Origin: Cinnamomum chago
Lineage: Eukaryota; Streptophyta; Magnoliopsida; Laurales; Lauraceae
DNA: 64,000 bases
NCBI GenBank assembly: GCA_038049695.1
Contig: CP142456.1
Span: forward strand, 20,122,501-20,186,500
Direction of reading: 5' to 3'
Positions 1 through 13,192 of this stretch are shown here, one piece after another (position 1 is the first letter of the stretch; each line of letters begins with the position of its first letter). The translations under genes were made by a program, and so were the position numbers. Below the pieces are notes generated by a model. That model had not been told where the DNA came from. It did no database searches and saw only the letters and a list, made by a program, of their open reading frames with translations.

Positions 1-397
1 AGCAATTTTTCTTATTCTCCAATCAAAATTAGAGTTTCAAATAAAAAATATTCTAGAAGAATTCGGGTACAGTTTGAATTAAGGATGTGTTGTCCAAGTG
101 ATATTTGTGATGAGTTAGCAAGAAGGAGATAAAAAACCAAGAAGGATTAGAAGATCAAGTCAAAGAAAGAAAGGAGATAAAAATCTCACTCAAGTAAAGC
201 CAAGGATGTGGAAGTCCAACCCTGGGGCCCACTGCCATTGGACGTCCACCTCATCCTCTCTTTCTCCTCCTCCACACTTTCTCCCCCTATACACAATTTT
301 CTATGAGACTCGTTGCTCATAGTTGTGTTCAAGATAAAGAAAGAAGATCAAATCAATTCGAATTCAAATTACAATTACAATTGCTTTGCTTACAAGT

Positions 398-1073
398 TGA
401 AAGATTTTTAGGACCTACTAGAATGGATGCTAGTCTAATTAATCAAATCAATGCATCGAATGTAACAAATCAAATAAGATAAAACTAGCAAGTAAATCTA
501 CCAAGCAATCACTACAAGAAGGCAGACACAAATATAACGTGGAAACCCTTTTAAGGGAGAAAAACCATGATCTAGAAATCAAGATTTCACGAACAGTTAC
601 AAGATATACTCATAGCTCCTCTACCTCAGTCTGTACCTTGACCTAAGGATTGTAGTTGTTCTTGGACAGAATCCACTAACACGACTTCCACCGTGCACCG
701 TTTTCCTTACTTGATCTCTTCGCACCTTGCCAACCAAGATGATCAATCTTCTACAAAGAGAGTAGAAGCAACAAAAACCTTCTAGAGCAGCCATTCAGAA
801 CAATCTTTCAATGGTTCTAGAGAAACAAAGAAATCTCTTTTAGGGTAAACCTCAGATCAAGAGAGAGAATTAACTTCTTATGTTGTGTCTTTGGGTTGAG
901 AGAATCACCCAATTTATAGTCTTCTAATAATAACCCACTATAAGAATTCCAATTCGTCTCAAACTCTCTCATAGAGTCCGGATCGGACTGAGCGTCAGCA
1001 CCATTCTCGCTATAGCGAGACACTTCTCTATCTCGGCTTGACAAATTTTGTTCTGCCATGGTTTTTGGCCTAA
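398..1073. mobile_element. 676-bp insertion specific to unit A
   Basis: Unit B reads straight through this point (59365-59380), while unit A carries extra DNA flanked by the direct repeat TACAAGT (391-397 and 1074-1080). If the target duplication is only CAAGT, the insert runs 398-1075 and begins TG and ends TA, which would fit a solo LTR with a mutated final CA. It contains a 'taacgtggaaaccc...gggagaaaaacca' stretch near 535-570 of a kind common in plant retroelements. The 88-codon minus-strand reading frame in it is not recognisable as a protein. Insertion after duplication is well supported; the family is not determined. Confidence 0.65.
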
Positions 1074-1745
1074 TACAAGTCAAGCCAAGACAAATTTTTA
1101 TTTTTGAAGGAGTCTCAAGCCAAAAAGGAGGAACAGACTATAAATAGACTGTTAGGGGGGACGTCCAAAGGAATGCTCCCTAGCCTAGGACGTCCACCCC
1201 CCCTCCCCTTCTCCTCTTCCCTCTTCTTGTCTTCCCCCCTTTTAGATCTAGGTCCTCTAGTTCTAGTTCGATCTCTACTTTTTCTATATTTCTTAAGGTA
1301 GCTTTGGGCTTTGTCCGAGCAAAACCTAGGTTTAGGAAGAGCTAAAGTTGTACTTAAGAACGTTCTTAATAAAGATCTTCTTTTTCTTGCATACAATGGT
1401 CAGTTAACGTAGCGACTGGGGCTCTAGATGAAGTTAAGTTTGCCATAATTTCTTTCTATTCATGTGAGTTCTTGTTGATCTAGTTGTTTTATTTTATGTG
1501 CTTGAATGTTAGAATAGGCTTGTCTTAATACCAACAGGTGCCTTTCTTTTTGTAGTTCGTAATGTTAAAATAAGCCTTTTATCATCTATGCTTACTTTTG
1601 AGAGATTATGCTTGAGAATATGGTTTTCCTTATAGTCTATGCTTAGGTTTGATAGGTGATTATTTGGTAATTTTAACACTGTTATAAAGGGAAGGAGGTT
1701 TTGGGTGTTTTGATAAACCTTTTATAGGAAAACCATCTCTTTTAA

Positions 1746-3221
1746 GAAATATTGATTTGGATGCCTTGAATGGGTTCGGATTTGAAGTATAAAAACTGAT
1801 CAGCATGTGTTTGCATGAAAAAAAAGGATGTTTTGGAATGCTTAATGGATTCTAGATGCTATGATCTAATTATTACTATTGATTATCTTTTTATTATTAT
1901 CAACATCTCATATTCTAGTAACTTTAGTTTTATGCATTGTTAATGTGTGATACCTTTAGATTTTTATTCTTGATTCGCTATCTCTGGGTTCAACCCATAC
2001 TTGCCACTGTATATTCATAGACGCCATTCACTTGCAATATGCCATAACTTTAAGAACAAGTTTCAGCACTAATATTTTGATAGATTTGGCCTGGTTTTTG
2101 CCCAAAAGTTCGCATTTTGAAAACCAGTCAAACGGACTCCATTTGACTCAAAATTTCCCTGGATTGAACTTTGATATATAGTTTTTGAACCCTCACAATT
2201 TAAAAAAGAAATACTTTCATGAAGTCAGACTTTTAGTACCGTAAACATGACCAATCAATCAGGAGGATTCTGCAATCAGCAGAGAAACTTGTTTAATTGG
2301 CCAACTTTACAATATCATAACTTCTTTGTTTTTTTATTCTTTTTCATCTCTATTTTTTATTTTTTTGTTTGATTTTTTTCCATATTAGGAAATTAAAATC
2401 CAACCACTGCTTTTAGGTTTTGATTAATTTACGTGGGTCGTATAGATCTATAAACTTAGGCCTGTGCAACAGTTCCAACACTAAGAATTTTTTCAGCACT
2501 TAATAGCAAAGTGTCCATTCAACTTAGGCCTACATTAGGAGTTTTATGGTTGCATCTTTCACTCAAATTGCATTAGTTTAGGGTTTTGAAATTTAGATTA
2601 TGTTGATGTTTCAATTTAGGGATTTTATTGACAATTGTTAGCTATTTTCAGTAGTTTGTTTAGATCTAACTTTTAGTGTTTTCTCTTTGGTAAAATTCCA
2701 GGTTTGGAAGGACTCTAGAATGAAGGGAATTGCTTTTAAGAAAACCAGTTGCTCTCAGAATTGCCAAAAATAAAAATTGATTTCAGAACCGCAACGAAAG
2801 AAAAAACAGGTTAAAGATTAGCGTGGACCCGCTGTAAGAGTTTTTAAACTTTTCCCCACGAATCTTTTACTTGCAAGTAGTGCTTGATTGACTAAAATTT
2901 TTGCAAAGTGTGATTGCTTGATTGACACACAAGTAAATTGGACCCACACACTTAGTTAAGGGCAATTGACCTGAACAAGATAAGGATTGGGTTTCATCAC
3001 CTAGTCCTTGCCCAATTAGGTTTAATCACATCTCACATAGCTACCTAGCTTTAATTAAAATCAAGTAGGAATGAGACCCTAGGAATTCGAGCTCATTAGG
3101 ACGAAGACCACCAAAGGTTGCACCAGTTGCGTTCTTTGGTCAAGTCGATGTCTATGTAAGTCCCGTCCCTACAAGAAAGGGTGGCAGTCTCTGTTCTAGG
3201 AGTTTGGTTCTTAAGCGGGAC
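1746..3221. other. Unassigned repeat-derived stretch, absent from unit B
   Basis: No gene is seen. Unit B jumps from the equivalent of about 1745 to about 6746, so this stretch and the solo LTR after it are either an insertion in A or a deletion in B. Around 3111-3165 the text resembles the leader of the Tat gypsy element at 29962-30016 (shared 'ggttgcacca.ttgcgttcttt'), so at least the last few hundred bases look like gypsy leader debris. The rest is AT-rich and unrecognised. Confidence 0.45.
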
Positions 3222-4559
3222 TGTAACACCCCGAATCTCAGAGCTCATCAGGACCCGGGGTCTTACTAAAAGAAAATTAAGATCACTGCATAAATCAAGT
3301 TATGACTCAGAATTAAGCAACACTTTAAATTCATTTAAAAGAATCAGTAATAAGAGATAAATAATATCAAGTCTGTGGACAAAACAAATCTATAATCATA
3401 AGGGATTCAAAGTTCAATATTATTGAAGAAACAATAAGTCACTAATCCTAAACATCATTATCCAGATGTAACACTCTCTCATCAGCCACGCAAATTGAAG
3501 TCCAGTGGCTGATTCCCATCGTTGTCAGGCTCCCCCATACATTGCGTACCTAAAGTGAAGCAAACCACTTATCAGAAAACTGGTGAATAATATTTCCAGA
3601 TACACAGGTCATTATAAATATAATTCATTAACAAAAGTGCAGAAGAATTCATGAGATGATAGTGGATTACATATATAGTTTTCTTATTAGGCAGAGAGGT
3701 TTCATATTCAATCCTTAACTTTAGTAAGTTCAGTAATCCCAATTATGGGTTCTCATAATGGAACTCAAACATCAGAGTTTTCAGTATTTCAGTCCCCTCC
3801 CCCAAAAGGAAGTCCTTACCATAATTTATTCAAAAATTCCCCGTAAGGAATTTAGTTCTAAAATCAATATTTCAGTCCCTGTCCAACCTTATTCCTCCTG
3901 GCCCACTTGGGTTCACTAATCAATCCAATATCTAGAAGTAGGGATCCTTATTGACGTTTCATATAATGTTCATATCAAATGCTCTCATTACAAAGTTCAT
4001 TAGTTCTTTTATATCCATTATGCATTCGGTAGCACTATCATAGAATTATACACACTAATTATATTGTTATAAGACTAGTTCCACATAGTCGGGTTTATAT
4101 ATATGTACGTCCCACTTTATTACAACATTTGGTACCCACCTCTGTGGTATTACTCTTATAGCCTTGGATCCTATGTTCTCACTACAGGTCTCATCATATA
4201 AATAAGGATTGTTATTGAAACTAATATTTTCCCCATTTATTTGGGAATTCAGTTCATAAGTTAACCACATGCTTCTATACTACCAAGTGTATGCTAATAA
4301 TATATGTATCTCTGAGTTATACAGGTTAACCGGGGCCCACATTAAAATACAATCCATAATAGACTCAGTGTGAATATTAATTAATTTATATCTTCTAGAA
4401 CAAGATAACCATTCTGTACCCAAAACAATTATAAAAGAATTCTTTGGAAGGTTTAGGAGAAAGACAGATTCATTTAAACAATAACATCATAGTTTTTAAA
4501 AGAAGCACAGATCGTCTCTCTGGGTCTCACGCCCAGTGCTTTGGAGGTCAAAGGATAGT

Positions 4560-5400
4560 GGGTCCCTAGTGGTCCACTCATCATGAGTTTAGGACCATCC
4601 TGGTCGCCCATCAAAGACCTACCAGATGACTGGCCCTGATCTTAGATCAGGTGAATTGATAGGCCCCACATGTCTCTCAGGCATTTTGATGTAAGCCCAC
4701 TGTCATCTGCAACACTTACTTTTCCCTGATAATCCATCTTTCCACAACTTGTCTCCAAGAGATAAAGTCTACACCCACATGGATTCTCCTCATTCCATTA
4801 TCTCATATCACATGGATTCTCCTCATTCCATTATCTCATATCATATGCAGTAGTCTTTATCAATCCTAAACAGTAACAAGTCTGCTCCCAACGGCCATTA
4901 ACAGGTCTTCATAACCAAAACAAGGAAGGTTCAGATGGGGGGCCCTCCAATGGTTTAACTTGCCTGGGGCCTGGCCCACCTTGGTCGCCAATCAAGGGCG
5001 GACCAGATGACTGGCCCTGATCCTTGATCAGGTGGGCCAGTGGCCCCCACAATCTAACCCACGAAAAAAACAAAATGCCCAAAATTACCGATACAGAATT
5101 TTCTGGGTTTCGGATGGGAGGGCAGATGGGACCCATTCCAGTTGGGTTCGCCTCCACCAAGGTCGCCCATGAGCAAGCTATTAGATCCCTGGAACATATC
5201 TTTGATCGAGTGGCCCACGTGGTCCCGCTACCCAATCCACCATTTGAACCCAGAATCTCCACATTACCGATGGAGGAGCTTTCTGGATTCTGATGAGGGC
5301 CTGATGGGACCCATTTCCAGATGGGTCCACCGACACTGTGGTCGCCCAGGGGTCTACTGTCAGATCCCTGAGAGTGATTCCTGATCAGGTGGGCCACGTG
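4560..5400. repeat. Diverged ~180-bp repeats inside the solo LTR
   Basis: Four degenerate copies recur at about 4590-4665, 4975-5050, 5155-5225 and 5335-5405. Each has a 'tggtcgcccatca' like segment followed about 50 bases later by 'gatcaggtgggcca' or a variant. The copies are too diverged to set exact borders. The 162-codon minus-strand frame across 4909-5397 is a by-product of this GC-richer repeat, not a gene. Confidence 0.6.
4776..4841. repeat. 33-bp tandem duplication
   Basis: Two perfect 33-bp copies (4776-4808 and 4809-4841) lie head to tail inside the solo LTR, each beginning CACATGGATTCTCC. A recent slippage or unequal exchange event is the simplest reading. Confidence 0.9.
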
Positions 5401-6152
5401 ATCATACTACCCAAATCGAGAGATCTTGTGTCTGTCGTTTGGTTTGGGTTTGCAACCAGGACATTGCTTGGGCTTCATCTGATTTCTTCTTCCACAATTA
5501 AGGTATATAAAATAATCCAATTATAATATCCAACTGATAAAATAATTATAATCTACTACTAATTTGATAAGGAGATCACAGATCTTGGTCAAACCCTAAA
5601 TCCTTATATAGAGAAAGAAATTTCAAGATCTATCAATAACCAGATCTTCATTCCCTGATTCACCTATTTAGGTTATCTTCATCATCAATGGAAACACAGA
5701 ATAACCCATATATCTTTGTGTACTTAGAAATATCACTCACCTTCTAGTGTAGCAGATTCTGGCATGGTTGATGTGGGGTCTCGAATATTGCATCCACTAG
5801 TCCTCCGGCTTCTTCCTCCCTGAGATCCTTCTCTGCTGCTTCTAAGGGAAATTCCTTTGTACTTTTTCCTCTCCTCTCCTCTTTAACCCAAAATGGAATA
5901 ATCGGAAAGAAATGCAGAAGATAACAAGTTAAATTATTTTCGGGGATAAGGTTCGATCTTTACTGCTTCCTGGGCATCAGAACGGAAACCTCCTTTGAAG
6001 GAGATGTTGTTCTAACAACCTAAACATAACAAACAGGGCTTTAATGAGTTGGGAGCAGGTTGAGAAAAACCAATTAATACAACCCAACCCAATCTAGTAT
6101 CATATGGGCCAGACGAATCTGGGCCCAATCTGGCCCAGGTTATTATAGGGAC

Positions 6153-6765
6153 CCTTGCCAAGTGCATTGTGACTCCACCTCTCATACTAGGGAACTATCT
6201 GGTCAATTTGGCTTCTTAAGACCAAATTGAAGGCCTAGATGCACTTTTCAAACCGGTTAGGAGTTGTCTAGAAGTTAAAAACCTACTAGAAATTTCTGTG
6301 TGTCTTAGTCTTGGCTTGATTGCTTGCACATCATATTAGCATAGTAGGACCTTGAGTATTGGTTGGGTTAAACCATTACACGAGAGCTAGCCCTGAGAGA
6401 GAAAAATCTTGGGAATGTAAAAATATAAGGTTGAGAAGAATAGAGCCCGAATTAACCATACTAATTTTTTAGTACTCGAGTGAACCGAATTTTTTTTAAG
6501 TTTTTTTTTTAAAGAGCGTACTAATTCATAGAGGGAGAATTGAACCGACAGTTCTGGTCCAAGTAATGGTGTCATCATTCTATGAAAAGTTCTATTTTAT
6601 TAGAAAAAATGATTAACATATTATTTGACACATATTTTGGGACTTTCCTAAACCAAACTTCGATATTACGGCCAACCATTGACAGAAATATCTTAGCACA
6701 AGTCACCACATTTTTGAACTTGCGGTCCATTAAGCCTAATACAACCAAATCTACTCATGTTCACC
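6153..6765. other. Unassigned flank between solo LTR and hAT-like element
   Basis: No gene or named repeat is seen. The final 20 bases or so (from about 6746) match unit B at about 59998, so the edge of the A-versus-B difference lies here. Short minus-strand and plus-strand frames of about 63 codons are not supported by any recognisable motif. Confidence 0.4.
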
Positions 6766-7387
6766 TACCCTGAGTGGGCCACGGGCCGGGCTGACACGGC
6801 CCATCAGGGGTTTACCCTGGCACGACACGACCCGTCGGCACAGCCCGCGACGGGACGTGCCGTGCTTGGCATGCCTCTTTAATTTTTTTTTCCATGCATC
6901 TATGTCAAAGGCTGTGTAGGCAAAGGCCTTTGAATTGGACAAGTGCTATTCTAGTATTAGAATTGAACTTCTGAATAGGCAAATGCCAACTTATCTAAAA
7001 TCTGGGTGTGTAGCAATTCATTTGTAGGTCATCGACAACGCTAGATACCCTGAGTTGGGAGGCTGGGAGTAACATGGGCCATTGACATAGATGCATGGGC
7101 CCTGAATTGGTGGGCTTATCAATTTTGTGCCCTTTGAAAAGTGGATAAGTGTTCAAGATAGAGTATTCATATGTCGACATCGCGATGTTGGGCCCAACAG
7201 GCAACAGATGAACAGTCCATGTCACATGTCAACAAATGAAAGTATTGGTAATATCATATGTTTTTTTATTTCATTTATAAAAAATTCTTATATTAAATTC
7301 TATTATGCTTTAAGCAAAATATCATTCACCCCCACAATAAAGTAGAGACACCATCAATCATCCTCTCTGCAATTATTTGAAGCATAA

Positions 7388-7734
7388 GAGCAACTCCAAT
7401 AGATACTACTTTTGACAATGTCAGCACTTTTGCTCTAATTGGTATATGAGAGAGACTCCAACAATTACTTCAAGTCCTATATGGATTTGAAGTATGTGGC
7501 ATACCATAAAGTGAGACTTTTTAAATAAAATAATGGCGATGGTAAGTGTACATATGTAATAAAGCACATAAGGGTTAAATAAAAATAATAATAAAATAAT
7601 AATTTGACATCTCTCCTGGAATGGCCAAGTGAGATGCCAAATTTACATAAGCCTTTTTTTTTTTTTTTTTTGCCACATAAGCCTTTGTTTTGAAAAAGGC
7701 ATATCCAAATTTGAAGTGTCTCTTAGAGATGCTC
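7388..7734. mobile_element. Tourist-like MITE (PIF/Harbinger type)
   Basis: A 347-bp element bounded by the 3-bp target duplication TAA (7385-7387 and 7735-7737). Its left end GAGCAACTCCAATAGATAC pairs with the right end, whose reverse complement is GAGCATCTCTAAGAGACAC, giving an imperfect terminal inverted repeat. The TAA duplication and the GAGCATCTCCAA-like ends fit plant Tourist/PIF-Harbinger MITEs. It is non-coding and nested in the larger hAT-like insert. Confidence 0.8.
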
Positions 7735-7946
7735 TAAGGACCACAAATGATTCTTCCTCATAGAGAAGGTGCTTTTGGCCAAGCCCATTAAATATCTGGT
7801 TTGTAGGCCCTGACCCGGCCTGTAACCACCAATTAAGCTCATTAACTATCTGGTTTGTAGGATGTCTATTGGTACATTACCCAACTGAATTGTGAAAATT
7901 TAGATTAGAAAAGAGGAAGTGCCTGCCTTAGTTGTTAATATTGTTT

Positions 7947-8350
7947 CGGACCTCATTTCGCTCTGGCCTACAAAATGAAAAGATTCGGCCAATTTGGGAT
8001 TTCGGCGAAACTTTTCGAAATTACATTTCAAGGAAAATATAACATAATATATATACATATATAAGTAAAAAATAGAAAAAGTATTAAATATAGATTTAAT
8101 CCATTATAGTAAGTTTTTTGGAATTATATTTAGTGAAAATATAAGAAGTATAAAATATATGTGTAAAAAGAGTAAAAAAAATTAATTATGTAAAATTCCA
8201 TTTCGGTCGAAAAGTCACATTTCAGCCAAAATCCCGAATTTCGGCCGAGATTGACTGAAATTCAAACCGAAAAGTTTTGGCCAAAATTTTGTTTCGGCCA
8301 CTTGACCGAAACGAAAAATTTCGGCCATTTCGGCCGAAACAAAACGAAAT
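7947..8350. repeat. TTTCGGCCGAAA-rich repeat block
   Basis: An AT-rich core (about 8030-8190) is flanked by blocks in which 'ttcggcc' and 'ggccgaaa' words alternate on both strands, giving long imperfect inverted repeats. This looks like a separate small DNA transposon nested in the hAT-like element, but no clear target duplication was found. The overlapping 66-80 codon frames here come from the repeat words. Confidence 0.4.
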
Positions 8351-9454
8351 TAATAATTATGGTGCCTGCGGGGCGACCGTTGTGGACAGGTCGGCCCATC
8401 ACGTGTCGTGTCAAAACAAGCCAGTCGAGCCACATCCCTCGGCCCAGCATGGCGCATGGCACGGGCCGTGCCTTATCGTGGGCCGTTGACTAGCGGGCCG
8501 GGCCATACCATCACAGGTCGGCCCGACCCATTTGACATCCCTCGTCACCCAACTTTAAACGATTCAAACCACTCCTAAGTTATGACATACAGGTTTTAGC
8601 TATTCCAATATTGATCATTGACTAATTCAATAAAATTTTGATTAAAGTATTAATAAGTAAAATTGTGATTCATCTTTCCAAAATCAGGTATTGACCCAAC
8701 CCAAATTATATATGGGGCAAGCCGGAGCCAGTGCTCAAATACCTCGATCAAGCCAACATTCAAAATCAAGCTTGAAATGAAGCCCGAGAGGCCAAAGAGG
8801 CAAAACTCACCACTCAAGGTTGCATCAATCCTGCCCGTATTTAATCTCAGCCATTAATAGTATAAATGTTCCTCTTAAAAGAAGTGACACAGAAGACTAC
8901 ATTAAGATTCTGAAGACAACTATATATGAGGCTTCAAACTAATGGCCAGCTCCAAAACCAAGCAAAAAACAATAAAATCATAAAACCAAACAGTAATGCC
9001 ACATCTTATTGGATTCAAATAGCAATCCATGGTTCCAAAAGAAGAAATTATCTAATAGAACTTCCCTTGGAAGAAAAACCTAAAGACTCAGGTCAAGAGG
9101 AGTTGAAGGAAAGATAAACACAGATCCATTGTACATACACTACAAAAAAACTGCCACTCCTTTTCACTTCCAAATTTCCTTCATCTAAAATGAAACTCCT
9201 AAATAAATATTACACTTAAATCTCAATCTTTCAAATCAAAGAGACATAAGAAGCAGCAGCAGTAACTGATAGCTAGCTGATTCTCCCACAACATTTCAGA
9301 CTTGTATTTTGAGAGAGAGTAGGATTAATCAACACAGGTTATTGAAACCTACTCATCTTCAAAATCAAGACCCTCAAATTGCCAGATCATGCAACGAATG
9401 ACTCTTGGGGATCAATCAACAGAGAAAATAAATTTCGTAGGAAAACAAGCCTAA

Positions 9455-12400
9455 TGACACGACCCGAGCCCGAGATTATAATTAATCCGAGAGAACCCCG
9501 AGTCGCGTCGCATACTTACTCCCGTGAATCTCAACACATAACATTCACAAGGGATACCAAAAATACATTATGCGGAAATACAAAATATACATTGCTTGAG
9601 TAATACACAAAATCATTTACACTATGAACAAACTAATTACTTGCATATTTATATACAATGCAAGGATTAACAGTGTAAAATGTCATTCTATTTATAATAA
9701 AGTTTTCTCTTTCAAACTCTCATTTGTTTCCTATCATTTCCATTCCACTAATCCTCCTGGAGGAACCATAATGGACGTCTCCGGCGGCGCTGTGGCCTCA
9801 GAAGGACCGGCATGAGCAGCTGTGCCTGTAATGCCATCAATAACAATATGAATTTGACAATTCAGCAATGTATAAACAATCTTATGACTAAACATGTTAA
9901 TTACACATTTCATTCATCTAACTCATGGTTAGACAATACAATTCTCATTCACAATCAATAGGAGTCTTATATTTGGCAAACTACATTAGTATTTCAATTT
10001 CAATTCATATTCCATCTTCCATCATAGGAAGGATTTTCATCTTCCACACGGAAGGATTCATATCTTGTGGGACTTATCAGAGTTCAGGCCAGGGACAACT
10101 GATATCACCACGGAGTTCCGGAGCACCCCAAATACTCTGCTGCAGCAGATACAGCTTCAATGAGCTTACAGAAATCACCATGTAGTGCCATACTCAACAG
10201 TAACAATATAACAATTCCATTTCATTCCAATTAACGGATTCAATTTAATTTCGATTTACAATTCAACTTGGACAGAAATCAATGTTCCATTATCTAATAC
10301 CAACCATTAGGATGTAATCATCAGTTATTTAATGTACATGCTATTTTTGATGACATCACAGTTTATGTGAATTTTGTATATTAAAATCCCTTAATCAACA
10401 TCCATGGTGGTAAAACAACACTCTTAGCCTTGAGATGAGTCTTGAGATGATCAATAGGCTTTGTCTTTCAAATTCAGGAAGACATTCTACATTTATAATA
10501 ACTCCGTACAAATTTATCAACGTATTATCAATTAGTTTTGAAAGCTAATCGTACCATTGAGTTATAATTATTACCTTGGTTAACATACACTTTTCTTTGG
10601 ATCAAATCCAAAGATCATATTTTATAGAATAGTAATAAAATCCTTATTCACTAACCGTACTAGAATTAGTCGTTAAACTAATTTTCATAGTCCATTTATG
10701 ATCCTAAACCAAAATCTAACTTAAAAGATGACCAATTTTCACTGGACTCAAACTACGGTCCGATCGATTAGTTTGAATTTTGTCACAGTTAAGTGACAGT
10801 CCGATCGATCGGACCTGCAACGAATCCAGTTGCAGAACCTGAAACCGATCTTTTTCTTTCCTCTTTCTCTACATTCACTTCATAACCTGCACAGTAAAAA
10901 ATGGAACCTCCTGTTCCCCTATCAATAACCATCTCCATACACATCAAAATCACACTTCTATTCATCATGCAATCCATTTAAACAATCTACAACTCAAATA
11001 ACATTCTAAGCATAAGGTGTAAACCAAATAACAATAAAGCTCAAGAAACACCATACTAAACACAAATCATTATTTATACTTGCCTCTAGATGCAATTTGA
11101 CACAAAACCCCTTTTTCCTTGAGCTTGATTTGGTATAAACCACCCAATTGAAACCCTAACACCATGTAAGAATTCCAAAACGAATCCTTTATGAACTATC
11201 TATGACAAACATTAATTCTAATCACATATGAACACTTGTAAATCTAACAAAGAGTCTCAACTGCTCACTTGACAGTTTGGTCAATGGAAATTTGAGATTT
11301 CCCTCAAACGTACTCCAAGAACTCTAACCACCTTAGTGAAGAAGATGATCCTTCTCTTGAAATTGAAGAAGAAATCATTTGAAAACCTCAAATCTGATCA
11401 CAAGTGATCACAAAAAGAAGAAATGAAGAAGAGCAGCTCTCAACCTCTCTCTTTCTCACTGTTGCTAAGAACTCACCGACTGAACATCTTCTGGGATTCA
11501 TGTAAAGCCTAGGGATGGCATTTTTAACCCGCCCCGCCCCAACCCGGAGTGCCCGCCCCGCCCCGTACGGGTTTTCCCCGCCCCGACTCTTAGATGGGGC
11601 GGGGACGGGGAAAAAAACCATACCCCGAATCCGGGGCGGGGCGGGGATGGGTATGGCTCTTGCCCAGCCCCGCCCCATGCCCCGCCTCGTAACCCGCCCC
11701 GAAATACCACCCCATAACCCGCCCCGAAATTAATAATCCTCTAAAATATAAATATATATTAGATTTCTTTTATAATAAATAAACATATTTATATGTAAAT
11801 GTATATATTGATTTTATGTTGTTATTAAGGGTTAAGTAGATTGATTGAAGACTTTTTTTAAAGTTAAACATGTAATTGAATGAGACATTATAAAAGCATA
11901 TAATATGATCCCATTCCCTCTAATTCAAATTTAATGAAGTTAAAGTTGTTAAAAAATCTATCTAAGCTTATTTTACTTTAATCATATATAATGTTAAATT
12001 GTGACAAGATAAATCATATTAAATAAAACGAATATAAATATATAATAGAATGATGGATCATGCTTTAATAGCAAAGTAAATTATAGTAACTTATAATAGC
12101 AAAGTAAATTATAGTTAGTAACTTAATATGATTCTAATCATACTAACAACACTATAAATTATACTAATTTTAATTATATGTAATCAACCTCTTTATTAGT
12201 AAGTGGAGTTCATTGGTCTTAAAGTGAGGTTCCTGCTAAATCAATGAGATTTAATGATATTTGACCATCAACTATTAATAATTTTGACTCGACTTGATTC
12301 TCGTTAAGATCTTCCAATCTTTTTCTTACCTGTGGTTGGTATGCATATGGTTGGGGCCCACACCATGAAAAGTTGGGTAAGCTTGTTGAGGGAAAATTGG

Positions 12401-13187
12401 AACATATATTATGTAGTCAGTTCAATACCAGAAATGGAGTGAAACCATGTATTGATGGAGTTCATGATATTTTAGAGAGATATTGTCTTTTTTTATAAAG
12501 AATGTCTCAAAACATATATGATATTTTCAAGTGTATGTTAGTGGCCTTCAAGGGCTTAGAGAAAATCTTATAAGAATAAAATCTCACTTTAAATAGGTAA
12601 AATTTCAGGAAAAGGAAAATTTATATTATTAATTTTAGATATTTTAAAAAAATTTAAACAATCTAACAGTGCCCCACACTTATAAAATATTTATGCGGGG
12701 AAATCTTTTTATTCTATTTTGGGAGATTGTTTTTTAATATTATTAAAGGCATAGAGACAACATAGATGAATCATTCATGTGCTTTTTACCATGTAAAATA
12801 AATTAATTTACCTTTTTTTTATAGTCAATTCAAAATTTATTTATTATATTCATTATTGTACCACATCGGGGCGGGGACGGGGTATGTAACATACCCCGAA
12901 TTGTACCCATTGAGATACACCTGATAGTATCAATTTCCACCACATTCAACGAAATACACATAATTTCGTATTTACGAAAAAGTCCTTCATCTCACTAATT
13001 TGAGTCTAAATTCAACTCGATTAAGCCAATCTCTTCCAAATTCATTCATTACGCTTAATTCATTCATTCAAGACTAATCTGATCCATTACAATCATTAAT
13101 CACTATTAAATTGACTAATCATGCTTAAGATGCATTAATCGCGATTAATTAAAGTTAAGCTCGATTAACTCGGGTTGGGGTGTAACA
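9455..13187 (-). mobile_element. Solo LTR, Ty3/gypsy type, 3.7 kb with nested insert
   Basis: It starts TGACACGACCCGAG and ends GGGGTGTAACA, with perfect 5-bp target duplications CCTAA (9450-9454 and 13188-13192). Unit B has the uninterrupted site 'ggcctaacaagaaaac' at about 60573, so the insertion came after the duplication. Read on the minus strand the ends become TGTTACACCCC and GGGTCGTGTCA, the usual pattern of long chromovirus LTRs. Its left end aligns with the reverse complement of the right end of the solo LTR at 22828. No coding capacity. About 1.4 kb of its length is a nested GC-ended element. Confidence 0.85.
11513..12910. mobile_element. Nested element with CCCGCCCCG-rich ends
   Basis: The left end begins near TAGGGATGGCA and is packed with CCCGCC and GGGGCGGGG words (11513-11730). 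The right end near 12865-12910 has 'ggggcggggacggggtatg...ataccccg'. The middle is very AT-rich, with a diverged direct repeat near 12060-12120 ('gcaaagtaaattatag'). This matches the look of non-autonomous plant hAT-like elements with GC-rich subterminal repeats, but the exact borders and target duplication are unresolved. The 70-96 codon frames at 11388-11733 are artefacts of the GC-rich words. Confidence 0.45.
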
Positions 13188-13192
13188 CCTAA

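Larger units (their letters stand above)
3222..6147 (-). mobile_element. Solo LTR, Ty3/gypsy type, 2.9 kb
   Basis: The element starts TGTAACACCCCG and ends GGTTATTATA, flanked by perfect 5-bp target duplications GGGAC (3217-3221 and 6148-6152). The final TA is most simply a C-to-T decay of the usual CA. No gag or pol is present, so this is a solo LTR left by recombination between two LTRs. Its left end resembles the left end of the solo LTR at 9455 and the reverse complement of the right end of the one at 22828, so the minus orientation is assigned by that comparison; it is inference. The length fits long-LTR chromoviruses of the Tekay/Del group. Confidence 0.8.
6766..8541. mobile_element. 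Non-autonomous hAT-like insertion specific to unit A
   Basis: Unit B lacks this block: its sequence runs 'tgttcac' directly into 'acaacttt' (about 60009-60024). In A the flanks are TGTTCACC (6758-6765) and TCGTCACC (8542-8549), six of eight bases matching, as expected of an aged 8-bp hAT target duplication. The right end read on the other strand starts GGGATGTCAAATGGG, a common end type of plant hAT-like elements. Both subterminal regions are rich in GGCCCG and GGCACG words. No transposase is encoded. A MITE and a TTTCGGCC-rich block are nested inside. Confidence 0.6.

Noticed and set aside
4909..5397. 162-residue minus-strand ORF
   Set aside because: It lies wholly inside a solo LTR over GC-rich diverged repeats and overlaps plus-strand frames of similar length; no known domain.
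9138..9335. CACTA element starting at CACTACAAAAAAACTG
   Set aside because: About 200 bases here are absent from unit B, but no matching inverted end or subterminal repeats were found.
11388..11733. Gly/Arg/Pro-rich proteins on both strands
   Set aside because: They derive from CCCGCC/GGGGCGG words at the end of a nested DNA transposon.
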